NCBI GenBank assembly: GCA_014647935.1
Contig: BMQD01000023.1
Coordinates: forward strand, 1-64,000
DNA length: 64,000 nucleotides
Direction of reading: 5' to 3'
DNA from: Planomonospora parontospora
GTDB lineage: Bacteria; Actinomycetota; Actinomycetes; Streptosporangiales; Streptosporangiaceae
Shown here in pieces: positions 6,982-15,350 of the stretch (position 1 is its first letter; each line of letters begins with the position of its first letter). The notes below the pieces were generated by a model, which had not been told where the DNA came from, ran no database searches, and saw only the letters and a program-made list of their open reading frames with translations. The translations under genes and the position numbers were made by a program.

Positions 6982-9900
6982 TCACACCACCCCCAGAGCG
7001 CCCGCGTACTGCAGGCCGCGGTTGACCGTCGTGGACGTCGGTTCGGCCTGCGGGTAGTGGTTGACCACGTGGATCGACGTGCCCGCCGTCCGGGCACCGC
7101 CGGTCACCGGCAGGCCGGTCGATCCGGCGCTCGCGGTGAGCTGCGGGTTGAACGACTTCGACAACCGGCCCGCGATCCCGGCGGCGGTGTTGAGCACGCC
7201 GCGCTGCGAGGCGAGCATGCCCTCGCTCACACCCATCATGGTGAAGCGGCCGATCTCGGCGAACACCTTGCTGGGGCTGGCGATGCCGAGGGCGTCCTTC
7301 ACCCACTGCGGCATGATGCTGGAGAAGAAGTTCCAGATGGCGTTCTTGAACCAGTCCCACATGCCCACGATGCCGTTCCACAGGCCGATGATCAGGTCAT
7401 GGCCCAGGCCGGACAGCAGCCCGCCGAGGTTACCGATCGCGTTCAAGATCGCGACCGGCAAGCCGCGCAACCAGTCGACCAGCTCAGCGAATCGCTGCGT
7501 GACGGCGTCGCGGGCGTCAATCATCCACCGGCCGAGCATGTCGGGCAGCTCGGAGAACCAGTTGATGACGCTCTTGATGTCCTCGATCGCCGATCTGATC
7601 TTGCTTTTCACCCACTCCCACGCCTCGGGGATCTTGTCGCGCACCCACTGCAACACCGGGGTCAACTCCGCGAGGATCTTCGCCGCGAGATCGATCACCC
7701 ACTTGATCAGGTCCCCGACGACGGGGATGACCTTCTCCAAGATCGCCGCGGCGACCTGCACCAGCCACGTCACGACCGGCATCAGGGCGATGACGATGTC
7801 CGCCAGGACCGAGATGACCGGCATCAACGCGGCCAGGAGCTGACCGAACGCGCCGACGATCTGCACGACCACCGGCGTCAACGCGGTGATCAACTGCGTC
7901 ACGACCGGCAGGATCTCCGCCACCAGCGGGGCGAACGCCGAGACGAGCTGCGCGACGATCCCCACGATCGGCGTCAGCACCGGCAGGAGCTGCACGAACG
8001 CATCGATGATCTGCATGATCGACGGCATGAGCGCGATCAGCGCTTCCAGCAGCGCCGTCCCGATGGTCGAGGTGGCCTGCACGATGACCGGGATCAGCGG
8101 TGAGAGCGCCTGCACCAGCAGCGTGATCGCCTGGACGAGGATCTGCCCGAGCTGCGCGGCGACCTGTGTCACCAGCGTGATCAACGGCGTAAGCGTCGGC
8201 AGCAGGGATGCGATGGCCGTGGCGAGCTGCACGATGAACGGCATGAGCGCCTGCATGGCCTGCATGAGGACCCCGGCGAGGACCTCCGCGAGCTGCGACA
8301 ACGGCGGCAGGATCGGCAGTAGCGCAGCGGCGAAAATCTGTAGGACCTGGATGAACGTCCCGGCGAACAGCGCGATGAGCTGCCCGACGATCGGGATCAG
8401 CGGAGTGATGGCCGGAAGCAGCCCGTTGAGCAGCGTCACCGCCAGCGTCACGACCTGCGGGATCAACGGCGACAGCGCGGTGATGAGCTGCCCGAACGCC
8501 GCGACCAGCGGGCCCAGCGCGGGAGTGACCGCCTGCACGCCGGCCGCCAGGGTCGAGGCGATCAGCGCCGCGAGGTCCCCGATGACGGGGATCAGCGGAG
8601 CCACAGCCACCAGAACTCCGGAGATCGCCTCACCGATCGGTGTCAGGGTCGGCCCGATCGCGGCCACGGCCTGGCCGATCGCTCCGACGACGACCATCAC
8701 CCCGGGCGCGAGCGCGGAGATCGCCGGGACGATCGCGTTGATCGCGGTCGTCAGGACCGGGCCGACCACCTGGGCGAGCTGCCCCACCAGCGGCGCGATG
8801 GCCCCGATGCCGCTGGCGATGGCCAGGATCACCGGCAGCAGGGCCTGGCCGACCTGACCGAGGGTCGTGAAGACCGCCACCAGCGTCTGCTGGCCGCTCG
8901 CGCTGTTGACGAACGCGTTGAGACCGTCGAGGAGCTGCCCGATGACGCCGAGCGCGTCACCGCCGGAGGTCCGCATCGCGTCGAAGACCCCGGAGACGAT
9001 GCCCCACACGTCCTGCAAGATCGAGCCGAGCTGCCGGAACACCTCCACGGCGCCCTGCATCCACCCGAGTGCCTGCCCGGAGTCCGCGGCGGCCGACAGG
9101 AAGTTCCCGAGCCGGGTCGCGGCCTCGGCGATGCCCGGCGCGAGCGTCGCCGAGAAGGCCGCGCCGACCGCGGCGAGCTTGGCGAAGCCGGTCAGCAGCG
9201 GCTGGATCGCGGGGGTCAGCGACTCGATCGCCGACCGCAGCGACGCGAAGATCGTGTTGACCGCCATCACAGCGGTGCAGGACCGCAGGAACTCCGCGAC
9301 CTGCACCCCGGCCTGCCCGAACGCGGAGGCGACACCGGTCATCCCCGCCTGCAGCGGGCCTCCCAGGACCGAGGCGACCGCGCTGATCTGCCCGGCCAGC
9401 GGCGCGAACAGCCCGTCCTGCACGCTGGACTTGAGCTGGTCGAACGCGGACTTGAGCGCCCGTACCTCCAGCGCGGCGGCCCGCGCCGCCGGAGACAGCT
9501 TCGCCAGCGCTTCGGCGAACTTCGCCGGGTCGTCCCCCAGCGCGGTGGAGAACGCCTCCCCCACGCCGGACAGGGCGACCGCCAGCGTCGCCAGCGCGGC
9601 CGCCCCGAGCGCGACCGCGCCGGGCAACGCCGCGATGATCCCGGCGGCCGGGGCCAGCGCCGCCCCCAGCGAGAGCGCGCCCTGCCCGGTCACCGCCATC
9701 GCGGACGCCATCACGGAGAACTTCGCGGCCGAGGTGACCAGCGACGCCCCCATGAGGGTCGCGTTGCCGCCGATGGACCTCATGTGGACGCCGGCCTCCC
9801 GGGCGGCGTCCCGCAGGTTCCCGATCGCGCGCCGCAGCCCGGCTGACAGCCGGTCCCGCAGGTCGATGGTCGCGAACAACTCGCCCACGTTCAGTGCCAC
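6982..9900 (-). CDS. tail tape measure protein
   Basis: The 972-residue product starts at a GTG with a strong RBS (AGGAGGTGA about 8 bases upstream). Residues 1-60 are charged and helical. About 60-170 is Ala/Gly-rich and hydrophobic, and from about 250 to 720 there are many weak repeats of a hydrophobic helix pattern (such as ALSPLIPQVVTLAVTLLNGL), as in tape measures. The C-terminal 250 residues hold Trp-rich segments (WFKNAIWNFFSSIMPQWVKD). It sets tail length. At about 1.5 angstrom per residue the tail would be near 145 nm (estimate). Confidence 0.9.
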   Translation of the reverse strand: MALNVGELFATIDLRDRLSAGLRRAIGNLRDAAREAGVHMRSIGGNATLMGASLVTSAAKFSVMASAMAVTGQGALSLGAALAPAAGIIAALPGAVALGAAALATLAVALSGVGEAFSTALGDDPAKFAEALAKLSPAARAAALEVRALKSAFDQLKSSVQDGLFAPLAGQISAVASVLGGPLQAGMTGVASAFGQAGVQVAEFLRSCTAVMAVNTIFASLRSAIESLTPAIQPLLTGFAKLAAVGAAFSATLAPGIAEAATRLGNFLSAAADSGQALGWMQGAVEVFRQLGSILQDVWGIVSGVFDAMRTSGGDALGVIGQLLDGLNAFVNSASGQQTLVAVFTTLGQVGQALLPVILAIASGIGAIAPLVGQLAQVVGPVLTTAINAIVPAISALAPGVMVVVGAIGQAVAAIGPTLTPIGEAISGVLVAVAPLIPVIGDLAALIASTLAAGVQAVTPALGPLVAAFGQLITALSPLIPQVVTLAVTLLNGLLPAITPLIPIVGQLIALFAGTFIQVLQIFAAALLPILPPLSQLAEVLAGVLMQAMQALMPFIVQLATAIASLLPTLTPLITLVTQVAAQLGQILVQAITLLVQALSPLIPVIVQATSTIGTALLEALIALMPSIMQIIDAFVQLLPVLTPIVGIVAQLVSAFAPLVAEILPVVTQLITALTPVVVQIVGAFGQLLAALMPVISVLADIVIALMPVVTWLVQVAAAILEKVIPVVGDLIKWVIDLAAKILAELTPVLQWVRDKIPEAWEWVKSKIRSAIEDIKSVINWFSELPDMLGRWMIDARDAVTQRFAELVDWLRGLPVAILNAIGNLGGLLSGLGHDLIIGLWNGIVGMWDWFKNAIWNFFSSIMPQWVKDALGIASPSKVFAEIGRFTMMGVSEGMLASQRGVLNTAAGIAGRLSKSFNPQLTASAGSTGLPVTGGARTAGTSIHVVNHYPQAEPTSTTVNRGLQYAGALGVV

Positions 9901-10580
9901 GGGCCGCTCACCTCCTGCTCTGTGTCCATGCCGAGGTGCGCCAGCAGGGCGCGACCGATCAGGTGGGTGTAGGCGGGCGGGATCGCCTGAGCGATCTCCC
10001 GTCGCGTGGCCGGCCAGTGGATATCCATGGCGTCCTGCCACTGCGCGACGGTGCCTTTGCCGCCGCCCTTGCCGTACACGGCGACGTACGGGCCCCGGTA
10101 CCAGCGGCCATGACGGATACCGGAGACCCGGCCCCGGTGCTTGGGGTGCTCCACCGGGCCGACGAGGTCAGGGGGGCTCAGCTCGAAGACCCGGTGCCGC
10201 AGCACCCCGAGGGAGAACATCTCCCCGCACAGCAGCAGGTCCCGGCGCAGCGGAGCTCCGACGACGTTTTCCATCACCCACGGCCGCCCGGTCTCCTGCA
10301 GCGCCTCCCGGGTGGCGGGGATGAGCTGCGGGTACTCGCGGCCCTTGTTCGTGCCCTTGATCAGCGCAGTCGAGGCCAGGCACGGCGGGCTCGCGTGGAT
10401 CGCGTCGTAGGTGTGGCCGTGCTCACGGATGTAGGTGATCGCGTCCGCCTGGACGAACGCGTCACCGATGTAGCGGGGCTGCGGGTTGATGTCGACGCCG
10501 GTGACGTGCCAGCCCGCCATCTGGTAGCCGCGCGTCGCTCCGCCGACCCCGCAGCACGCGTCCAGCAGCCGCGGCTTCAC
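9891..10580 (-). CDS. short C5-type DNA methyltransferase
   Basis: The GTG start overlaps the upstream stop (GTGA) and the 3' end overlaps the tape measure start by 10 bases. Of 229 residues, motif I is DACCGVGG (7-14), motif IV is SPPC with the catalytic Cys at 67, motif VI is MENV (103-106), and RHRVF (128-132) fits motif VIII. At 229 aa it is shorter than most C5 enzymes, with little room for a target recognition domain, so specificity cannot be predicted. It probably methylates phage DNA against host restriction. Its place between the tail chaperones and the tape measure is unusual for a DNA enzyme. Confidence 0.8.
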   Translation of the reverse strand: MKPRLLDACCGVGGATRGYQMAGWHVTGVDINPQPRYIGDAFVQADAITYIREHGHTYDAIHASPPCLASTALIKGTNKGREYPQLIPATREALQETGRPWVMENVVGAPLRRDLLLCGEMFSLGVLRHRVFELSPPDLVGPVEHPKHRGRVSGIRHGRWYRGPYVAVYGKGGGKGTVAQWQDAMDIHWPATRREIAQAIPPAYTHLIGRALLAHLGMDTEQEVSGPWH

Positions 10581-10893
10581 CGCGTGCCGCCGTCGTCCGG
10601 GGGGGCCAGCGCGCGAGCGATCCGCGTGTCGGCCGCCAGCAGACCCAGCAGCCGCACCTGCAGCCACCGCCAGGACCGGGACGCGAGCATCCCGGGGGCG
10701 CCGACGTCGAGGCCGTAGTGCTCGTGCAGGTCAGCCTCGACCAGCGCCCACCGGGCCAGCAGGTCGGCCCACGCTACTTTCTGGCCCTCTTCGACGCTGA
10801 GGCCGTCGTCGGGGTCGTACCACTCGCGGAGCCCCGTGACCGGGTCGATCGGGCCGCCGCCGCTCGACGTGTCTCCCGGTTCGGGGCCGGGGC
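10577..10893 (-). CDS. second tail assembly chaperone reading frame (gpT-like, made by -1 frameshift)
   Basis: This frame lies -1 relative to the first chaperone frame and has no RBS of its own near the overlap. After a slip at 10894-10900 translation continues GGSPGPEPGDTSS and then GLREWYDPDDGLSVEEGQKV to the stop at 10577. It is acidic and rich in Trp and Leu near the end. The fused product is expected to escort the tape measure during tail assembly, as in lambda gpG-gpGT. Confidence 0.75.
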
Positions 10894-11253
10894 TTCCCCC
10901 GCGGACTCCCAGTGCTTGACCGCCGCGTCGAGTCCGGCGACGACCCACACCAGCGCCGTGGTGCCGATGTGCTGGATCACCGGCCAGTCGAGCTTGTCGG
11001 CGAACAGCTCGTCGTAGACGCCGCCGAGGATCCGCTTGTAGAGGTCTTTCTCCTGGTCGTCGTCCAGGACGAGCGCCTCCAGGCCCTCGGTGTCGGGCTC
11101 ACCGCCGCCCGCCGCCTCGATGGACACCTCCATCAGGCGGCGGCACAGCAGACCCGTCTCGGCGTCGACCGGCTCGATCACGTACGTCTTGCCGCCGACC
11201 GGCAACTTGAGCGTCGGGTCGAAGAACTCGGTGAGATCACGGAACTTGGTCAT
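10774..11253 (-). CDS. tail assembly chaperone (gpG-like)
   Basis: The 159-residue product starts MTKFRDLTEFFDPTLKLPVG, a typical opening of actinophage tail assembly chaperones placed between major tail protein and tape measure. Its ATG overlaps the major tail protein stop by one base. The last 25 codons in this frame are low-complexity (Arg/Ser/Thr), consistent with the region where a second frame takes over. Confidence 0.8.
   Translation of the reverse strand: MTKFRDLTEFFDPTLKLPVGGKTYVIEPVDAETGLLCRRLMEVSIEAAGGGEPDTEGLEALVLDDDQEKDLYKRILGGVYDELFADKLDWPVIQHIGTTALVWVVAGLDAAVKHWESAGEAPAPNRETRRAAAARSTRSRGSASGTTPTTASASKRARK
10894..10900 (-). other. candidate -1 slippery heptamer GGGGGAA
   Basis: On the minus strand the zero-frame codons read GCG GGG GAA. 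A -1 slip gives GGG GGA and continues into the second chaperone frame, which is open from here. It is the best slippery site in the overlap. The GGG tRNA re-pairs perfectly, while the GAA tRNA re-pairs with one mismatch. Confidence 0.6.
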
Positions 11254-11723
11254 CAGGCGGCCGCCGGGTTCTCGATCTCGGTCGGCTCGCCCTGGCCGAG
11301 CAGGTCGAACGCGAACGGCTCCAGGTCGGTCGTCTCACCGCCGCCGCCCTTGTAGTCCACGGCGGCGAAGCCCTGGTAGGCGTCCGGGGAGCCGTCCTTG
11401 CGGTACCAGCGGACCTCGATGTTGGCCTCGACGCCGACGACGCGGCCGGCCTGCCGGACGGCCTCCTGGCCCGGGTCGGGCACGAACGTCGGGGAGCCGG
11501 TGTCGCGCTTGCGGCGGCCCTCGCACTCCAGCTTGAACTTCCGCTGGGTGACGACGTCGCTGCCCCAGCCGTTGCTGTCGAAGTCGCTGTCGTCCTGGGT
11601 CTCGGACTCGATGGTCTCGGCGAACTTGGTCAGGCCCTTGATCGGGGTCCACACCGGCACCGCCTGGGTACCGGTGTTGACCTCGACGGTCCAGTCCTTG
11701 GCGAGCAAGGAGCGCAGCGCCAT
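11253..11723 (-). CDS. major tail protein
   Basis: The 156-residue product starts MALRSLLAKDWTVEVNTGTQ and continues with TPIKGLTKFAETIESETQDDSD-like sequence, a typical tail tube opening in actinobacterial siphoviruses. It lies between tail terminator and chaperones, and AGGAGAG precedes the ATG. It forms the tail tube around the tape measure. Confidence 0.85.
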   Translation of the reverse strand: MALRSLLAKDWTVEVNTGTQAVPVWTPIKGLTKFAETIESETQDDSDFDSNGWGSDVVTQRKFKLECEGRRKRDTGSPTFVPDPGQEAVRQAGRVVGVEANIEVRWYRKDGSPDAYQGFAAVDYKGGGGETTDLEPFAFDLLGQGEPTEIENPAAA

Positions 11724-11748
11724 TGATCTCTCCTTCGTGAAAGAAAAA

Positions 11749-11770
11749 GCGAATGCGGAACCGCATTCGC
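11749..11770. repeat. GAATGCGG palindrome, copy 1
   Basis: Perfect 10-base arms GCGAATGCGG / CCGCATTCGC separated by AA. It lies between the tail terminator stop and the RBS of the major tail gene, and is the only copy found in the late module. Confidence 0.8.
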
Positions 11771-11789
11771 TGATGAGGAAAGGTGCGGG

Positions 11790-12236
11790 TCACTCGGCCC
11801 GGTGCAGCGACGGCCGGTGACACAGCAGGTCGTAGGAGTCCGCGCGGACCCGGCGGCCGTTTTGGTCCCGGTCGGGCGGCGCGACGATCGTCCGCTGGCA
11901 CAGCAGCACCCACACCCCGCCGGGCAGCTCGGTGCTGGACAGGCCGTGCAGCACCTCGAACACCTCGTCGGCCAGGTCGTCCACCAGGCGCGGGTCGGCC
12001 TTGCCCCGGATGCGGACCTGCACCTGCGCGGAGGCGTCCGCCTGGGTGACGTCCTCCCCGTCGTTGCCGAGCCCGTAGTAGGTCAGGGAGATCGCCAGGT
12101 CCGGCTTCGACGGCAGACCCGAGATCGTGATCGCGGTCTGCGCGTCGGTGTAGATGCCGGACGGGTTCCAGTCGCCGACGCCCCGGGCGGCCAGCAGTTC
12201 GGCCAGACCGGTCAGCAGGTCACGGGTCCAGCTCAT
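11790..12236 (-). CDS. tail terminator / minor capsid-type protein
   Basis: The 148-residue product starts MSWTRDLLTGLAELLAARGV and contains an alternating region (SLTYYGLGNDGEDVTQADAS) resembling the phage minor capsid / tail terminator family. It sits two genes before the chaperones, the standard place for the protein that caps the tail tube. Its start overlaps the preceding stop. Confidence 0.7.
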   Translation of the reverse strand: MSWTRDLLTGLAELLAARGVGDWNPSGIYTDAQTAITISGLPSKPDLAISLTYYGLGNDGEDVTQADASAQVQVRIRGKADPRLVDDLADEVFEVLHGLSSTELPGGVWVLLCQRTIVAPPDRDQNGRRVRADSYDLLCHRPSLHRAE

Positions 12237-12583
12237 CGCAGCGCCCGCCTCAGCTCGGCCGCGATGAGTTCCCGCACGGTGTCGGCCTCCTCGCGCAGCG
12301 CCGACTCCAGATACTTCGCCTGGCCGCGCTCGTGCCGGTACCCCAGCTCCTCATGCTGGGCGACGGCGTACGGCTGGTCGTAGGAGATGACGCCGCGCAG
12401 GTTCACCTCGTCCACGACCGGCCGGCCTGAGCGTTCCAGGTCACCGGTCTCGAACGGCACCCGCTGGTTGGAGGCGGTCAGCACATGCCGGGTCGCCTTG
12501 TGCAGGCCCCGGGCCGCCGCGCGGCGCTGCTCCGCGGTGAACGCCTCCACGTTGATCTTCAAGTCGAGTTCGATGCTGGTCAC
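12233..12583 (-). CDS. HK97 gp10-like head-tail joining protein
   Basis: The product is 116 residues from the GTG at 12583, which overlaps the upstream stop (GTGA). It begins VTSIELDLKINVEAF, continues with an Arg/Ala-rich helix, and has GDLERSG and an AVAQHEELGYRH segment typical of HK97 gp10-like proteins. It probably helps join tail to head. The longer frame to 12790 is an overlap artefact. Confidence 0.7.
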   Translation of the reverse strand: MTSIELDLKINVEAFTAEQRRAAARGLHKATRHVLTASNQRVPFETGDLERSGRPVVDEVNLRGVISYDQPYAVAQHEELGYRHERGQAKYLESALREEADTVRELIAAELRRALR

Positions 12584-12894
12584 GTGCAGGCCACCTCCAC
12601 ATGGTCCGGGGTGGGCAAACCGCCGCCGTCGCGGGCGTGGGAGACGATGACCGTGGTCGTGCGGCCGTTGACGGTCACCTCCGACCCGGGCGGGCACACC
12701 ACGCCGGGCCGCATGTAGAGCGTCAGGTCGGAGACGACCTCGGTTCCGTCCGCGTCGCGGACCAGCCGCCGCTCGTCGTCGGCCAGGCACCGCTCGGTGA
12801 CCTCCTCCCCGAAGACGGGCCCGTAGGCGCCGTCACCGAGGAACGGCCGGATCGTCGCGGTGTGCCGCATCAGCCACTGCGGCAGCAGCGTCAT
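12580..12894 (-). CDS. head-tail stopper (head closure) protein
   Basis: The 104-residue product starts MTLLPQWLMRHTATIRPFLG and has a beta-rich middle (VNGRTTTVIVSHARDGGG) like head closure proteins of the SPP1 gp16 / HK97 gp7 type. It lies between the adaptor and the gp10-like gene. The function follows from order and size more than from strong motifs. Confidence 0.65.
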   Translation of the reverse strand: MTLLPQWLMRHTATIRPFLGDGAYGPVFGEEVTERCLADDERRLVRDADGTEVVSDLTLYMRPGVVCPPGSEVTVNGRTTTVIVSHARDGGGLPTPDHVEVACT

Positions 12895-12898
12895 GGGC

Positions 12899-13288
12899 TC
12901 ACCACCTCGAGCCGTCGATCACGATGCCGGGCAGCAGTCCGGCCATGCGCAGGATCGAGGCCGCGTCCGGCGCGTGCCGGGGCGCGGTCCCGGCCGCCGA
13001 GTCGGCCCGCTGCAGCTTCACCGACCCGATCTCGACCCGGTTGAACGCCGAGGCGGTGCCGTACTCGTCGCCGACCGCGAGCGTCCACGCGGCCTGCGCG
13101 CACGTGGCCCGCCGCAGCGCGTCAGCGACCTTCGGGTCGGTCGGCCGCTCGTCGGCGTCGACCGCGTAGACCGCGCCCATCAGCAGCTCGTCGATCCGCT
13201 CGGAGGCGCGCTCCAGCCGCCGGTCGACGTCGGCCGGCGCGCTGATGCCGGTGTAGGCGGCGTAGTCCGCCGCGGTCGCGTACTGCAT
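12899..13288 (-). CDS. head-tail adaptor (gp6-like)
   Basis: The 129-residue product starts MQYATAADYAAYTGISAPAD, with a following helix (RRLERASERIDELLMGAVYA) typical of gp6-like head-tail connectors. It is all-helical in appearance, soluble, and first of the head completion set. It is expected to dock under the portal. Confidence 0.75.
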   Translation of the reverse strand: MQYATAADYAAYTGISAPADVDRRLERASERIDELLMGAVYAVDADERPTDPKVADALRRATCAQAAWTLAVGDEYGTASAFNRVEIGSVKLQRADSAAGTAPRHAPDAASILRMAGLLPGIVIDGSRW

Positions 13289-13291
13289 CGC

Positions 13292-13636
13292 CTACACCGG
13301 CAGCTCGTACACCGCGACCGACAGACCGGTGATCGCGGAGTAGTCGAGGAACACCTTGCCGTCCGGGCGCCGGTAGACGGCCGGGAACGGCGGCAGGAGC
13401 ACGTCCCCCGTGGTGGCGGGGACGATGTACTCGCGGTCCTCGACGTCCTGGCCGTCGACGGTGGCCGGGATCTGCACCGTCACCGTCTTGGCCGTCGAGT
13501 CGGTGTTCTTCAGGCGGACCATGCGGCGGCCGTTGTCGATGTAGGCGTGGCCGTCCGCGTTGGCCGGGGTGAGCGCCGCGCCGAGGTTCACCCCGGCCCG
13601 GGTCATCGCCACGGCGGTCAGGTCAGTTCGGGCCAT
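13292..13636 (-). CDS. structural protein of the head module, 114 aa
   Basis: The product starts MARTDLTAVAMTRAGVNLGA and is a beta-rich 114-residue protein. The opening resembles short head proteins found beside the major capsid gene in actinophages. It overlaps the next gene upstream by 14 bases. A capsid decoration or connector role is possible but not shown. Confidence 0.6.
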   Translation of the reverse strand: MARTDLTAVAMTRAGVNLGAALTPANADGHAYIDNGRRMVRLKNTDSTAKTVTVQIPATVDGQDVEDREYIVPATTGDVLLPPFPAVYRRPDGKVFLDYSAITGLSVAVYELPV

Positions 13637-13934
13637 CGTCGTCCTCCTGGTCGTCGCGGCCGAACTCCTCCATCAGCGCCGTCTTGCTCAGCGCTCGGGC
13701 GTCGGCCTCGGACATGCCCCGGTAGACCGCGTAGGCGACCCACGCGGCCTTCGGGTCGGCCTGGACCGGCCGGGCCGGAGCCCGCAGGGGCTCCGGCGTC
13801 GGCACCGGCTCCGGTTCCACCTCGGGGGCGGAGATGAGCAGCCAGACGGGCGAGTGGTCCAGCCGCACGGAGCGGGTGGGCCACTCGACCGTCTGGCCGG
13901 TGCGGGTGTTGCGGTAGACGTACGGCTCCGCCAT
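13623..13934 (-). CDS. small head-module protein, 103 aa
   Basis: The start is the ATG at 13934, which overlaps the previous stop. The product opens MAEPYVYRNTRTGQTVEW, has a proline-rich middle (PEVEPEPVPTPEPL) and ends in an acidic tail (GRDDQEDDDGPN). The first 35 residues resemble a small beta domain. The longer frame to 14345 is a shadow. The function is unknown. Confidence 0.6.
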   Translation of the reverse strand: MAEPYVYRNTRTGQTVEWPTRSVRLDHSPVWLLISAPEVEPEPVPTPEPLRAPARPVQADPKAAWVAYAVYRGMSEADARALSKTALMEEFGRDDQEDDDGPN

Positions 13935-14311
13935 CAGGTGTTGGCGTCCTGCTCGACGTCGATCTGCACGATCAGGTCCGTGGGCGAGCCCGCGACGGAG
14001 ACGACCACGGCCGTCAGGGTGTCCCCGGCGTTGAGCTTCAGCACCGGGGCCGCCGCGAGCGCCCCGGACGCCCACCGCGCGGCGGTGCCCACCGACAGGT
14101 CGGTGGGCAGCAGGTTGGTGGTCACCGGGTTGCTGGTCTGCGGGTCGATGGTGGTCTTGGTCGCGTTGACGGCCGCGCCGGTCCCGCCGACGCGGTAGGC
14201 GCGCACCGCGCGGACCTTGCACGGCACCGGCGCCCGCCACAGGACGTGCGTCCCGGCGGCCGGTGTCTTGAGCGCGATCGTCTTCTCGGTGAGGCGTGCC
14301 TTCACGGCCAT
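13934..14311 (-). CDS. possible capsid decoration protein, 125 aa
   Basis: The product starts MAVKARLTEKTIALKTPAAG, is beta-rich, and lies directly after the major capsid gene beyond a terminator. Small beta-rich proteins in this place often decorate the capsid, but there is no specific motif to confirm it. CCTTGAAAT-type spacing with AAGGAGG gives a good RBS. Confidence 0.55.
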   Translation of the reverse strand: MAVKARLTEKTIALKTPAAGTHVLWRAPVPCKVRAVRAYRVGGTGAAVNATKTTIDPQTSNPVTTNLLPTDLSVGTAARWASGALAAAPVLKLNAGDTLTAVVVSVAGSPTDLIVQIDVEQDANT

Positions 14312-14336
14312 CGCGTACCTCCTTGAAATGAGAAAA

Positions 14337-14354
14337 GCCCGCCATGTAGCGGGC
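14337..14354 (-). terminator. Rho-independent terminator after the major capsid gene
   Basis: On the minus strand GCCCGC-TACATG-GCGGGC is followed directly by TTTTCTC. It would lower read-through from the highly expressed capsid gene into the head completion genes. Confidence 0.75.
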
Positions 14355-14384
14355 CGGAAGAATTGACGCGAGAAAGGCCGTTAA

Positions 14385-15335
14385 TTACGGCTCGGGGTCA
14401 CCGACGTCCTTGCCCTTGATGAGCACCGCGCGGTCCGGGTCGATGGTCTTCGTGCCGTAAAGGCAGTCGATGGAAACGACGTCCTGCTTGAGGTCGATGT
14501 CGTAATCCATGACCACGCGAAGGCCGAAGCCCTTGTAATTCGCGACGGCGGCGTTGGCCGCGCCCTGCGGAAGGACGAGAGGCCGCGTCACAAGCGCGAA
14601 AGCCGTCCTATGAAAAGCCACGCCGACTTCGGTCGTGGAATTCCCGGTAACGCTACCCGCGGGAACCGTGATGTTTTGGGTCTGATACGGATCGAAACCG
14701 AAAACCCTTCTTCCCAGAGAAGCCTCCCGGAGACCGTCCGTGTCGCCTCGGGCGTCGGCGCGGTGGAAAAGCTCGTCGCTCAGCCACTTCGCCTCGATCT
14801 CGGGGCCGACGACCAGGTGACGGTCCGCCGCAGGGACATTCCGCTGGTTCAACACCCTACGGGCGTCGATCGCGGAACGCGGATTGTCGTAGGCGAAAAC
14901 ATTCTCACCCAGCGGGTTCGCGGCCCACTGACCGGGACGGCCGACCTCCTGGAGAATGTCGTCCCGCAGGGAGAGAATGTCCCGGTCGATCTTCTGCGCG
15001 ATGGCCTCCATCGCCGGGTTCAGAAGCTGCACGCCGAAATCCTCGATCCGCAGCGTCAGGTCCTCCGCCGTAACGGCGAAGCTAACGTCCGCGAAATGGT
15101 TCAGCGTGACCGGGATGCCGGTCTCCTGCGCGTTCTGAATCTCGATGCCGTTCGCGCGGGAGAATTCCTTCGCCTCGAAAACGGCGGGCTTACGCACGTT
15201 GACGGTGTCGCCGATCTTCGCGGCGAAATCCTCGTCGTAATCCCTGTGCACGAGCTGCGCCATGACGCAGGTCTCGTACAGCGTCGCCAGCGCAGCGCGG
15301 GCGATCACATTCGGTGTAAGAAACGTATTGGCCAC
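14385..15335 (-). CDS. major capsid protein (P22 coat-like)
   Basis: The 316-residue product opens MANTFLTPNVIARAALATLY and continues with AAKIGDTVNVRKPAVFEAK, both characteristic of the P22 gene 5-like coat family with the HK97 fold. It is followed by a strong terminator and preceded by the scaffold gene. GC is somewhat lower and A-ending codons are more frequent than in its neighbours, as is common for highly expressed capsid genes. Confidence 0.9.
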   Translation of the reverse strand: MANTFLTPNVIARAALATLYETCVMAQLVHRDYDEDFAAKIGDTVNVRKPAVFEAKEFSRANGIEIQNAQETGIPVTLNHFADVSFAVTAEDLTLRIEDFGVQLLNPAMEAIAQKIDRDILSLRDDILQEVGRPGQWAANPLGENVFAYDNPRSAIDARRVLNQRNVPAADRHLVVGPEIEAKWLSDELFHRADARGDTDGLREASLGRRVFGFDPYQTQNITVPAGSVTGNSTTEVGVAFHRTAFALVTRPLVLPQGAANAAVANYKGFGLRVVMDYDIDLKQDVVSIDCLYGTKTIDPDRAVLIKGKDVGDPEP

Positions 15336-15350
15336 GTTCTACTCCATGAA

